From assembly GCA_964622665.1 (NCBI GenBank), contig CAZUUO010000007.1:1-26035 (forward strand): 26,035 nt of DNA, in the 5' to 3' direction. Below are positions 1-6,927 of this stretch, piece after piece. The position numbers and the translations under genes were made by a program. Position 1 is the stretch's first letter; the number at the start of each line of letters is the position of its first letter. Source of the stretch: CAZUUO01 sp964622665. Its GTDB lineage: Bacteria; Patescibacteriota; Patescibacteriia; Magasanikbacterales; GCA-002688135. The notes under the pieces were generated by a model. It saw nothing but the letters and a program-made list of their open reading frames with translations. It searched no databases and was not told the DNA's origin.

Positions 1-2
1 CA

Positions 3-395
3 CAATCACATGAGTTTATTCAAAAATATACGAATGGATATAAACAAATGTTGGGACGAGAATTTGGTGGTGGCGTTGAACCGTCGATCGGACAATGGCA
101 AAAACTAGCACTTGCTCGTGTATTATATCGCAATCCACGCGTATATATTCTTGATGAACCAACTGCATCGGTTGATCCCGAAGCTGAAGCAAACATGTTT
201 GAATCGTTGAAAAAATTACCAAAAGATAGAACGGTTATTTTAATTTCTCATCGTTTTTCAACCGTGCGTCATGCTGATCGTATTATTATTTTGGATGGTG
301 GGGTGATTACTGAACAAGGAAGTCATGAAGAGTTGATGGCACATAATGGAACGTACGCAAAATTATTTCGGTTACAAGCAGAAGGGTATAAATAA
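3..395 (+). CDS. ABC transporter, C-terminal part of the ATP-binding domain (5' end outside window)
   Basis: The reading frame is open from the first bases, so the gene begins left of the window. About 130 codons remain. They carry the second half of an ABC nucleotide-binding domain: a signature loop in the variant form SIGQWQKLALAR, Walker B with catalytic Glu (VYILDEPTASVD), a D-loop (SVDP) and the H-loop His in LISHRFS. The tail, with 'adhesive' spacing to GSHEEL and a short C-terminus, resembles MsbA/LmrA-type exporter half-transporters that fuse a membrane domain to the ATPase. The membrane part is not visible, so substrate and direction cannot be read. The first in-frame ATG (48) is internal, because the homologous sequence continues upstream of it. 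Confidence 0.9.
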   Translation, partial: QSHEFIQKYTNGYKQMLGREFGGGVEPSIGQWQKLALARVLYRNPRVYILDEPTASVDPEAEANMFESLKKLPKDRTVILISHRFSTVRHADRIIILDGGVITEQGSHEELMAHNGTYAKLFRLQAEGYK

Positions 396-416
396 AAAAG
401 AACCGCGTGGGTTCTT
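390..416 (-). terminator. Intrinsic terminator of the minus-strand gene 415-780
   Basis: A 7-bp stem (AAGAACC at 398-404, GGTTCTT at 410-416) with a 5-nt loop. On the minus strand it is followed by six T and an AT-rich run, and the TAA stop of gene 415-780 forms the base of the stem. On the plus strand there is only a short T-run after the stem, so it would end the ABC gene less efficiently. Confidence 0.75.
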
Positions 417-780
417 ATGGGTGGGTGATGGTGTATATACTTACCATGCATCCAATGGTGTACAAAATAGTATTATGTAAAACTTGTTTTATCCGTTTAT
501 AGGGTCTATGTATTAAGCTTAGCCTTAGGATAAGCGCACTGAGGACAATGATATCGAGTATGTTTTGAGTTACGGTAATATCAAGAAATGAAAGGGTTAC
601 TTCGCACCTTTGTTTTACTATAGCTACAGCTATACAGCCAATCATTAATGTAACAAATGCAAAACTTGTTGCGGTGCCATTTGGGTCACCATCGTTTGTG
701 GCTACTATCAATAATTTTTTTATGACCGTACATGTCACAAATGTTATCGTGAGAACTATCATGATACCTAGTATTTCCAT
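415..780 (-). CDS. Small multi-pass membrane protein, unknown function
   Basis: This 121-residue protein resembles no family I know. Four hydrophobic stretches are visible: near residues 3-26, a middle one around SFAFVTLMIGCIAVAIV, NILDIIVLSALILRLSL, and a C-terminal one around TILYTIGCMVSIYTI. They suggest four membrane helices. Although it is short, signals at both ends support a real gene: AAGGAG (788-793) lies 7 nt before the ATG, a TATAAT box lies further upstream, and the stop codon is built into an intrinsic terminator. It is the only gene in the window with a textbook Shine-Dalgarno site, which sets it apart from its neighbours and might indicate a different origin. It diverges from xseA. 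A chance ORF remains possible but unlikely. Confidence 0.65.
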   Translation of the reverse strand: MEILGIMIVLTITFVTCTVIKKLLIVATNDGDPNGTATSFAFVTLMIGCIAVAIVKQRCEVTLSFLDITVTQNILDIIVLSALILRLSLIHRPYKRIKQVLHNTILYTIGCMVSIYTITHP

Positions 781-787
781 GCAGTTT

Positions 788-793
788 CTCCTT
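788..793 (-). promoter_or_regulatory. Shine-Dalgarno site of gene 415-780
   Basis: AAGGAG on the minus strand, with a 7-nt spacing to the ATG at 780-778. It is noteworthy because almost all other starts in this window lack such a site. Confidence 0.75.
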
Positions 794-820
794 GTGAAAG
801 GACTGCGGTGATATTATACT
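792..820 (+). promoter_or_regulatory. Promoter of xseA
   Basis: TTGTGA (792-797), a 17-nt spacer and TATACT (815-820). Transcription should begin near 827, which leaves about 17 nt before the ATG at 844 and rules out the upstream in-frame ATG at 808. Confidence 0.7.
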
Positions 821-839
821 GTGCATATATAAAAGTCAA
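813..839 (-). promoter_or_regulatory. Divergent promoter of gene 415-780
   Basis: On the minus strand, TATAAT (plus 813-818) has a TTGACT-like -35 (plus 834-839) at a short 15-nt spacing. The -10 overlaps the xseA -10 on the opposite strand, so the two promoters cannot be occupied at the same time. Confidence 0.5.
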
Positions 840-843
840 CGAT

Positions 844-2082
844 ATGCAACCACTTTCAGTTACCCAATTTATACAGTTGATCAATAATTTGGTCGGGTTT
901 GAACAGCTTGCTGTTGAGGGTGAAGTGAGTGGGTTTTCTATTTCGCAAGGTAAGTTTGTTTTTTTTAGTTTAAAAGATGAGACAGCGGTCGTGGAATGTT
1001 TTGCAATGACGTATGCGATTGGTGTGCCACTTAAAGATGGAGTGAAAGTGCGCGTGTGGGGAACACCGGGGTTGTATGCTAAAAGTGGGAGATTTCGTAT
1101 TACCGTTTCTTCGGTGGAATTATTAGGTGAAGGTGCATTGCAAGCTGCGTATGTGGCACTCAAGAAAAAATTAGAAGGTGAGGGATTGTTTGCAACAACT
1201 CGTAAACGAAGTATTCCACGGTTTGTTTCGCATGTTGCCTTTATTGGATCTAAAACTTCTGCAGCATATACTGATTTTGTTCGTGTAGCACAGAATCGAT
1301 GGGGAGGTGTATTAATTTCAGTGTATGATGTGCGGGTACAAGGTGAAAGTGCGGCAACTGATATTGTAGGAGCTTTTGGGTATTTTAATGCGATTGCGGG
1401 GGATGAAAGTGTGTGTCCTGATGTGCTTGTATTGTCGCGAGGTGGTGGATCGTTGGAAGATTTACAATCATTTAATGATGAACGAGTTGCTCGTGCGGTA
1501 TTTGGTAGCTTAATTCCGGTTGTAGTGGGAGTAGGACATGAACGTGATGAAACGTTGGTTGATTTTGTTGCCGATGTTCGTGCGTCAACGCCGTCAAATG
1601 CTGCAGAACGAATTTTTCCTGATCGAGTAGCGGTGTCACAGGAGTTACGTTCTTTTCAGGAATATTTAGAATTTTCGGTGGAAGGAGTAGTACGTCATGA
1701 AAAAGTTTTGCTGAGTAATACACTGATGGTTTTTGAACAAGGAGTTGTCGGATTGATTAAAAATGCTCGCATTCACATTCATTCAGTTTTGAATGCGCCG
1801 CAGCGTATACTAGGTGAAGTGAGAGTTATAAAAGGGTCGATAGAAAAAATAGCAACTAATAATGAATTGCGTATTGTGCGTGCGGTGTCATTTTTTCGTG
1901 AAAAAGTTTTATTTATCAGTAAAACAATTTCACTATTATCACCACAGGCGTTATTGGCACGTGGCTATAGTATTGTGAAGAGAAAAAATGGTACACTGAT
2001 AACATCAGCCCATGACGTTGTAAAAGATGATGTGTTATCAGTGCGATTTCATGATGGTGAAACTGATGTAACGGTATTGTAA
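844..2082 (+). CDS. xseA: Exodeoxyribonuclease VII large subunit
   Basis: This is the large subunit of exonuclease VII, which degrades single-stranded DNA to acid-soluble oligonucleotides with XseB and acts in mismatch repair and DNA damage clearance. The protein has 412 residues. The N-terminal OB-fold starts with the usual PLSVTQFI pattern and the VEGEVSGF strand. The catalytic region shows VLVLSRGGGSLEDLQSFNDE (about 195-213), GVGHERDETLVDFVADVRAS (229-248) and TPSNAAE. The central helical part is shorter than in E. coli, and a final LLARGYSIV motif is present. I chose the ATG at 844 because the protein family begins there and because the -10 box lies downstream of the alternative ATG at 808. 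xseB follows after 1 nt. Confidence 0.95.
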   Translation: MQPLSVTQFIQLINNLVGFEQLAVEGEVSGFSISQGKFVFFSLKDETAVVECFAMTYAIGVPLKDGVKVRVWGTPGLYAKSGRFRITVSSVELLGEGALQAAYVALKKKLEGEGLFATTRKRSIPRFVSHVAFIGSKTSAAYTDFVRVAQNRWGGVLISVYDVRVQGESAATDIVGAFGYFNAIAGDESVCPDVLVLSRGGGSLEDLQSFNDERVARAVFGSLIPVVVGVGHERDETLVDFVADVRASTPSNAAERIFPDRVAVSQELRSFQEYLEFSVEGVVRHEKVLLSNTLMVFEQGVVGLIKNARIHIHSVLNAPQRILGEVRVIKGSIEKIATNNELRIVRAVSFFREKVLFISKTISLLSPQALLARGYSIVKRKNGTLITSAHDVVKDDVLSVRFHDGETDVTVL

Positions 2083-2083
2083 T

Positions 2084-2284
2084 ATGGCAAAAAAAGAAAC
2101 ATTTGGTGAAAAATACGAACGACTCGAAAAAATTTCTCATTATTTTGAAAAGGGTGAACTAGATATTGATGAGGCGTTAGAAAAATTTGAAGAAGGAGTT
2201 TTTCTCGTTAAGGAATTACAAAAACATCTTGATTCGGTTGAAAATAAAATTGCTGACATTAAAAAAACATTACAAGACGTATGA
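2084..2284 (+). CDS. xseB: Exodeoxyribonuclease VII small subunit
   Basis: A 66-residue helical protein with the small-subunit pattern: FGEKYERLEKISHYFEKGEL, then DIDEALEKFEEGVFLVKELQ, then a coiled C-terminal helix. Several copies of XseB bind each XseA. The gene begins 1 nt after xseA, and its stop overlaps the next start (ATGA at 2281-2284), so translational coupling is likely. There is no Shine-Dalgarno site before its ATG. Confidence 0.92.
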   Translation: MAKKETFGEKYERLEKISHYFEKGELDIDEALEKFEEGVFLVKELQKHLDSVENKIADIKKTLQDV

Positions 2285-2952
2285 AGCGATGGTTTATCGC
2301 ACTTCTTATACTATTGATAGTTTTGTTGGGATTGTTTTTTGTTGTCCGCCGTGTTGATTTGCTTCGATATGGACGCGTTGGATGGGGACGTTGTATTTCA
2401 TACACGATAGACTCTGATATGACAGTGGTACATGACGAGATGATTATGGTTGCGGGGATTCCTGCACGTGTTCTTATTGCTCATTCACCAACTGAGTATG
2501 TTGCGGGTATTTTTGAGGGGGATGGTAATACCTGTCAACCGTTGGTGGTGCGTCGTGGAGAGTTTGTTGATAGTGATGACACCCGTCCGTTGTGGACTTC
2601 CATTGATGCGTTTAACCATAAGACGGATGATGCGGTACTTTTACGATTATATCCGACCGCACATTCGGTTATCGTGTATGCAGAAGATGGCGAATTGCAG
2701 GCAGCAAAATTTATCGAAGAATATAAAATTTTTAGTGCACTTTCACCACATTTAAGAAAGAATGAAACGTTTGGTGCGACGTATTATTTTTCAGGTCCTC
2801 ACTTTACTGAACACCGTGTTGTTATTTGTGCAGAAAGTGACCCGGTTTGTTTGAGTGGGGATAATCATGGGATTACCCAAGGAGTCTACAGTTTTACTCC
2901 CGTGCTCAATACCAAAGGGGAATGGAATATTGATAATATTGTGCGTCATTAA
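2281..2952 (+). CDS. Membrane-anchored extracytoplasmic protein, unknown function
   Basis: I do not recognise this 223-residue protein. One N-terminal hydrophobic segment (about 4-23, LLILLIVLLGLFFVV) preceded by KR fits a signal anchor with the rest outside the membrane. The remainder looks like a mixed alpha/beta domain. Four cysteines (GRC near 38, NTC near 85, and ICA and PVC near 183 and 189) could form two disulfides outside the cell. The ATG overlaps the xseB stop by 4 nt, so it is expressed with xseAB. That is probably genome compaction rather than a shared function. The rplJ promoter starts 18 nt after its stop. Confidence 0.75.
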   Translation: MKRWFIALLILLIVLLGLFFVVRRVDLLRYGRVGWGRCISYTIDSDMTVVHDEMIMVAGIPARVLIAHSPTEYVAGIFEGDGNTCQPLVVRRGEFVDSDDTRPLWTSIDAFNHKTDDAVLLRLYPTAHSVIVYAEDGELQAAKFIEEYKIFSALSPHLRKNETFGATYYFSGPHFTEHRVVICAESDPVCLSGDNHGITQGVYSFTPVLNTKGEWNIDNIVRH

Positions 2953-2969
2953 GGGATATTTTGACACTC

Positions 2970-2998
2970 TTGACCAAAACCCCATAATTTTGTATAGT
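2970..2998 (+). promoter_or_regulatory. Promoter of the rplJ-rplL operon
   Basis: TTGACC (2970-2975), a 17-nt spacer and TATAGT (2993-2998). This is the closest match to a housekeeping promoter in the window. A second TTGACA at 2961-2966 lies too far from the -10 to pair with it. Transcription should start near 3005. Confidence 0.75.
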
Positions 2999-3004
2999 AT
3001 TACC

Positions 3005-3133
3005 GCAGTCAATGCAGCCTAAGACAGTAGGTTGAGGTGAGAAATCCCTCATAAATCCTACCGAGGTAGCGACACAAACTCGGTCGAGTTGCTATCACCT
3101 TAGTCTCTTTGATGCAGGTGATTTTTTAAATTT
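3005..3133 (+). promoter_or_regulatory. Ribosomal protein L10 leader with attenuator-like hairpin
   Basis: The 5' UTR before rplJ carries the features of the L10 leader family, which the L10(L12)4 complex binds to repress its own operon. An outer helix CTAAG (3019-3023)/CTTAG (3099-3103) encloses GTAGG (3027-3031)/CCTAC (3057-3061) with an inner GAGG/CCTC, followed by CCGAGGTAGC and a second arm. At the 3' end a competing 7-bp stem, ATCACCT (3094-3100)/AGGTGAT (3116-3122), runs into six T, as an intrinsic terminator would. Confidence 0.85.
3094..3127 (+). terminator. Putative attenuator terminator in the rplJ leader
   Basis: ATCACCT/AGGTGAT with a 15-nt loop, followed by TTTTTT. Its 5' arm shares bases 3099-3100 with the outer helix of the L10 leader, so the two folds exclude each other. 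It ends 6 nt before the rplJ ATG. The AGGTG could also be read as a Shine-Dalgarno site, but it is 13 nt from the ATG, which is too far. Confidence 0.55.
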
Positions 3134-3655
3134 ATGCCAAAAAGTAGATCACAAAAACATGAGATGGTGTCTGATTTATCAGCATCACTCAAAGAAAGCA
3201 AAGGGGTAGTTTTTGTAAATCCTGGCAACATCAATGTAACTGACGTTACTACGTTACGCCAAAACTGTAACAAGTCTGGAGTACGCTACGTCGTTGCAAA
3301 GAAAACATTGCTCACCATTGCATTAAAAGATGCGGGGATTGACCTGAATGCTAATGAATTGCAAGGAACAGTAGGACTCGCTATTTCACAAGATGAAATT
3401 GCTCCTGCAAAAGTTCTTGCAGAATTTGGTAAGGGTCGCGAAGGATTTTCAATGCTCGGTGGTATCCTTGAACGTCAATTTATTGATGCGAAAGGTGTTA
3501 CCGCTCTTGCAAGTCTTCCTTCAAAACAAGAATTATTGGGTATTTTGGTTGGCACATTGCAAGCTCCAATTTCTGGATTTGTCCGTGTACTTAACGGAAA
3601 TGTTTCAGGATTTGTACGCGTGCTTGGTGCAATCAAAGACCAAAAAGGTGCGTAA
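3134..3655 (+). CDS. rplJ: Large ribosomal subunit protein uL10 (L10)
   Basis: L10 forms the base of the ribosomal stalk: it binds 23S rRNA with its N-terminal domain and carries L7/L12 dimers on its C-terminal helix. The 173-residue product has the expected pattern: a basic start (MPKSRSQKHEMV), the strand KGVVFVNPGNINVTDVTTLR, the rRNA-binding VRYVVAKKTLLTIAL, and a C-terminal helix with two related SGFVRVL segments that should bind L12. The length is normal for bacteria. It is cotranscribed with rplL 29 nt downstream and preceded by its autoregulatory leader. rplK and rplA are not adjacent. Confidence 0.97.
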   Translation: MPKSRSQKHEMVSDLSASLKESKGVVFVNPGNINVTDVTTLRQNCNKSGVRYVVAKKTLLTIALKDAGIDLNANELQGTVGLAISQDEIAPAKVLAEFGKGREGFSMLGGILERQFIDAKGVTALASLPSKQELLGILVGTLQAPISGFVRVLNGNVSGFVRVLGAIKDQKGA

Positions 3656-3684
3656 GATAATAGTAATAAGTTATTAATAATTAT

Positions 3685-4086
3685 ATGGACGAACAAAAAA
3701 TCGTTGAAGTGCCAGAAAAATTCAAGGCACTCGTAGAAACAATTGAAAAAATGTCAGTACTTGACCTTTCAGAATTGGTAAAGGTTTTAGAAGAAAAGTT
3801 CGGTGTTTCAGCAGCAGCTCCTGTTATGATGGGCGCAATGCCAGCAGCAGGTGCAGCAGCAGCAAATGATGCAGATGCAACTGTTTCAGTTGAATTGACT
3901 TCATTTGGTGAAAACAAAGTAAACGTTATTAAAGCTGTTCGTGAAATTACTGGTCTTGGTCTTGCTGAAGCAAAAGCTAAAGTAGAATCAGCTCCAACAA
4001 TCATGAAGGACGGTTTATCAAAAGCAGAAGCTGAAGACTTGAAAAAGAAATTAGTAGACGCTGGTGCAACCGTAACAATCAAATAA
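3685..4086 (+). CDS. rplL: Large ribosomal subunit protein bL12 (L7/L12)
   Basis: L7/L12 is the mobile stalk protein that recruits and activates translation GTPases. The 133-residue product has the N-terminal dimerisation helices (IEKMSVLDLSELVKVLEEKF, about 21-40), an alanine-rich hinge (PAAGAAAAN) and the globular C-terminal domain with NVIKAVREITGLGLAEAKAK and the final LKKKLVDAGATVTIK. It is slightly longer than the E. coli protein at the N-terminus. No Shine-Dalgarno site is seen before the ATG. Transcription ends at the bidirectional terminator right after the gene. Confidence 0.97.
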   Translation: MDEQKIVEVPEKFKALVETIEKMSVLDLSELVKVLEEKFGVSAAAPVMMGAMPAAGAAAANDADATVSVELTSFGENKVNVIKAVREITGLGLAEAKAKVESAPTIMKDGLSKAEAEDLKKKLVDAGATVTIK

Positions 4087-4096
4087 CTTTTGATAT

Positions 4097-4127
4097 AAAA
4101 ACTTCTCGAGCAATCGGGAAGTTTTTT
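4097..4127. terminator. Bidirectional terminator between rplL and the convergent gene
   Basis: AAAAACTTC (4097-4105) pairs with GAAGTTTTT (4118-4126), and TCG/CGG pairs extend the stem inward. T-runs follow on the plus strand and A-runs precede, so it serves both directions. The TAA stop of the minus gene (4128-4126) lies inside the T-run. Confidence 0.88.
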
Positions 4128-6216
4128 ATTTTACGATAGAAAAGGAGGAAATGTGATTATCTCGTATGACGTATGCTGTCAGTGTTGTCTCATCAATAGC
4201 ACAGGAATCAAATGTTTTTGTTTGATATTGAGCGATAACTTCTCCCTGTTGTGAGAGGGTAACTATTCTTCCACTACTTGCTTCACAGATGTGCACACGG
4301 GCAGTTGTAGGATGCGCATAGATTTGGGAGATGGTGGTTAGTTTTGGCATAACCAATTTGGTGTTAAAGGTTTCCTGTTTTCCTTTAAACATTTTGATTA
4401 TCGTGTCAGGAGAAGCAATATAGATGGCAGTTGCAATAGATACCAATTGTGCATTAGTTATTTCTCCTTTACCCCACAAAATTGCTTTACCATAACCACT
4501 GAGTGCGGCGGTGTGTTTTAAAATCTCTCCATTTTTTGAGATCGTATAAATAAAATTACCGTAGGGTATTTTAATGTTTATTTTTTCAGAATCCATGAGT
4601 GGAATTTGTGTTTCAGATAATGATTTTTTTTCAAATGAATAGGTGAAAAGTTTTCCATCACTTTCCAATAATAAGGTGTCATCTCCTGAAATTTTTTGAA
4701 TGGTGGGGAGTATTGATTGACTGATAGGCAATTTTTGATTTTCTAGGTATATTTCACCGTTATCGTTATACACGACGTATCCATTTTCAATGGAGTGAAG
4801 ATGATGATGTATTTCACTACTAATTGCCAGAACTTCTTTTTCCTCGACAGGAATTTTCTTTTCTAGAGTGGTTTGTATGGTTTGTAGTTCAGTAAGTATT
4901 GATAGCGCTGCAGGTTTTTTATCACCCTGTAACTCGCGTAATTGGTTTATATTTTCAGTAACTTCACGTAACAGTGCTTCAATTTTTTCGCCATCTTGAA
5001 AGGGAAGTATGGTGTCCAGACGAGTTTTTTGTTCGGTGAGTGCAGTGATTAATGTTGTAATTTTTGCCTCTGATTGGGCTGTTTTTGTTTGATGATTGTT
5101 GTAAATGAGTGTGCCAACCAAGAGAATGCCAGTTGCTAGTAACATTGTCACGATTGCTTGTTTAATACGGGGAAGTTCGAGGTATTTTTGGAATCCACGT
5201 TTTATGAATGTGTAGCAGGGAATGAGTATACCAAGGATTATTTTAAGAAGTAGGGTTTTTGTGCCTTTGAGTATCGCCTGTACTGTTTCTTTCGGTGTTA
5301 GTTTTTTTTCTTTTTTCCACTTACTGATATCGGGCGTTTCTTGGGTATCTTTTTTATTTTTTTGGAACGTTATTTTTTGGAATATGATAAATAAAAAACT
5401 GCGCAGTAGTATTCCTAATTTTTTTAAGAAATATTTGCTATCTTTTTTTGATTGTTCGTGAATAGGTGGAACTGACGGTGCTCTATTTTGTAGGTAGTCG
5501 GTATTTTTTTTCAGGTCGATAATGACAAAAAAAGATGATTCACTAATTTTATTTTCAATTTTTTTGATAATGCGCGAAGAAATTTCTTGGAGTGATGTGG
5601 TTGGTTTTTGTAATATGTTTCCAATTTCACCGAGACCACCAATTAATTTAATGGTGGGGGATGCAATGAGTATACGCGTGTTGGGAATAAGGGGGCCACA
5701 CATCGAACTTTCAAATAATGTGGTGCTGTGTTGTGCGGTACTCCCGACTCCGTCCACAATAGTGCTTACTGCTTGGTAGGCGCGCAGTCCTTTATTTGCA
5801 ACGACGTACGCACACACTTTTCCGCGATCAGCAATACAAATATGATTTTCAAAACAAATGGCCAGTGCGATGGTTGCTGTTTTAATAAAGCCATGATATT
5901 TACTTTCAATGTGTTTACTCCATTGTGCATTAATATGCGCAAGGATTGCATCAAAAATATGTTCTGCTTCTTTTGTTTTTTCATTACAAATATCCTGCAT
6001 GTTGGTGCGCACATCACTTAACACCTTTTCAAATTGTTCAATTCCCGCGCTATTTGTTTCGTGCGATGAAAATACGTATAATAATTGAAATGGTTTGTTA
6101 CCCAAAAATCCACGATATACTTTAGTGTGTGCGCTACTGCTATTGTCGGGTAACGCAAGAGTTACTGGGTACAGTTCAATATGGAGTTCTTCTTTTTTGA
6201 CCGATGTCATTTCCAT
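4126..6216 (-). CDS. Membrane protein with PP2C-like N-terminal domain and beta-propeller-like C-terminal domain
   Basis: This is a 696-residue protein. Residues 1-235 look like a degenerate PP2C/PPM phosphatase fold: strands ATIALAICFENHICIADRG (about 114-132), a loop with SMCGPLIPNTRILIASP, and the last strand SSFFVIIDL. The usual metal-binding Asp motifs are not evident, so it may be inactive or a sensor. Hydrophobic stretches follow near 266-284 and 321-337, with a clear membrane helix at 353-371 (AIVTMLLATGILLVGTLIY). Next comes a coiled coil (about 378-465), then repeated beta strands (about 475-696) resembling propeller blades. The likely topology is a cytoplasmic PP2C-like part and an outside propeller. 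It is divergent from the gene at 6310 and convergent with rplL. A second in-frame ATG lies at 6210. Confidence 0.7.
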   Translation of the reverse strand: MEMTSVKKEELHIELYPVTLALPDNSSSAHTKVYRGFLGNKPFQLLYVFSSHETNSAGIEQFEKVLSDVRTNMQDICNEKTKEAEHIFDAILAHINAQWSKHIESKYHGFIKTATIALAICFENHICIADRGKVCAYVVANKGLRAYQAVSTIVDGVGSTAQHSTTLFESSMCGPLIPNTRILIASPTIKLIGGLGEIGNILQKPTTSLQEISSRIIKKIENKISESSFFVIIDLKKNTDYLQNRAPSVPPIHEQSKKDSKYFLKKLGILLRSFLFIIFQKITFQKNKKDTQETPDISKWKKEKKLTPKETVQAILKGTKTLLLKIILGILIPCYTFIKRGFQKYLELPRIKQAIVTMLLATGILLVGTLIYNNHQTKTAQSEAKITTLITALTEQKTRLDTILPFQDGEKIEALLREVTENINQLRELQGDKKPAALSILTELQTIQTTLEKKIPVEEKEVLAISSEIHHHLHSIENGYVVYNDNGEIYLENQKLPISQSILPTIQKISGDDTLLLESDGKLFTYSFEKKSLSETQIPLMDSEKINIKIPYGNFIYTISKNGEILKHTAALSGYGKAILWGKGEITNAQLVSIATAIYIASPDTIIKMFKGKQETFNTKLVMPKLTTISQIYAHPTTARVHICEASSGRIVTLSQQGEVIAQYQTKTFDSCAIDETTLTAYVIRDNHISSFSIVK

Positions 6217-6236
6217 AGCTATACTACTTAGGTATA

Positions 6237-6248
6237 CGGGAAATCCCG
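6237..6248. repeat. Short inverted repeat in the divergent intergenic region
   Basis: CGGGA (6237-6241) and TCCCG (6244-6248) form 5-bp arms around a 2-nt centre, between the divergent genes at 6216 and 6310. It could be an operator for the winged-helix protein encoded next to it, but this is only a position-based guess. Confidence 0.4.
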
Positions 6249-6267
6249 CTCAAATTTCACGAAATCT

Positions 6268-6282
6268 TACTATAGTATAGCA
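6268..6282. promoter_or_regulatory. Symmetric bidirectional -10 region
   Basis: TACTATAGTA (6268-6277) is a perfect palindrome and gives TATAGT on each strand (6271-6276 plus, 6274-6269 minus). On the minus strand there is also TGCTATACT (6282-6274), an extended -10. These would serve the genes at 6310 (plus) and 6216 (minus). No convincing -35 was found on either side. Confidence 0.55.
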
Positions 6283-6309
6283 ATTTTATTGCTTTATTTA
6301 CGAGTGGAT

Positions 6310-6927
6310 ATGGTACTTGCTCAATTGTTTGGATCTGAATCGCGCTACAAGTTATTACAGTTATTTGTGAAGAACCCTGAAAAGACGTTTTTTGTTCGAG
6401 AATTGGTCAGACAAACGAGAGGGCATATGCACGCCGTTCGTCGAGAACTCATGAATCTTGAGGAAATTGGTATCATTCGTGCAATTGATGTTCCTGGTGG
6501 TGGACAACCATGGGGTGACACGGCTCCTTCTGACAAAAAGAAAAAATATTATACGTTTTCTCCGCAATGTGCGTTTTATGATGAATTGCGCGCGTTATTT
6601 TTGAAAGATTCGGTACACGGCACCCAAGAATGTGTTGAAACACTCCAGAAAATGCCCCACGTTGATTTTTTGGTGGTAAGTGGCGTTTTTTCAAAGGATG
6701 AACGGGCAAGTGTTGATGTGCTTATTGTGGGGTCTCCTTCAAAAGATGTGGTAGCAAAAGCTATGCGTTTTTGTGAGGATGCGTTTGGGTATGAATTACG
6801 CTACGCCGTAATGACGACTAAAGAATTTATGTATCGCCGAGATATCGTTGACCGATTTATATATGACATTATCGACAAAAAACACACCGTCCTTATCGAC
6901 AAACTCGCCAACGTTGCCCATGTGTGA
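6310..6927 (+). CDS. Winged-helix regulator with degenerate nucleotidyltransferase-like domain
   Basis: A 205-residue protein. The first 85 residues match a winged-helix DNA-binding domain: AQLFGSESRYKLLQLFVKNP, then FFVRELVRQTRGHMHAVRRE as the turn and recognition helix, then LEEIGIIRAI and the wing ending in KKKYYTFSP. Residues 117-190 recall the minimal nucleotidyltransferase fold found in such proteins in CPR and archaea (VDFLVVSGVF, then SVDVLIVG), but the GS and paired Asp motif is incomplete, so catalysis is doubtful. I chose the ATG at 6310; GTG 6304 and TTG 6289 are in frame. The stop overlaps the next gene by 8 nt. It is probably a local transcription factor, perhaps acting on the shared promoter. 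Confidence 0.72.
   Translation: MVLAQLFGSESRYKLLQLFVKNPEKTFFVRELVRQTRGHMHAVRRELMNLEEIGIIRAIDVPGGGQPWGDTAPSDKKKKYYTFSPQCAFYDELRALFLKDSVHGTQECVETLQKMPHVDFLVVSGVFSKDERASVDVLIVGSPSKDVVAKAMRFCEDAFGYELRYAVMTTKEFMYRRDIVDRFIYDIIDKKHTVLIDKLANVAHV

Noticed and set aside
808..843. Upstream ATG (808) as the xseA start
   Set aside because: The -10 box TATACT (815-820) lies downstream of it, and the XseA family starts at the ATG at 844.
768..1163. 131-codon minus frame antisense to the start of xseA
   Set aside because: It lies opposite a well-conserved gene, overlaps the supported small gene 415-780 and shows no protein pattern.
3681..4082. 133-codon open frame antisense to rplL
   Set aside because: It mirrors the rplL codons (Ala/Glu/Lys-rich) and has no promoter, start signal or family resemblance; rplL itself is certain.
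5222..6021. Plus-strand frames of 79-97 codons
   Set aside because: They lie antisense to the 696-residue minus gene and have no supporting signals.
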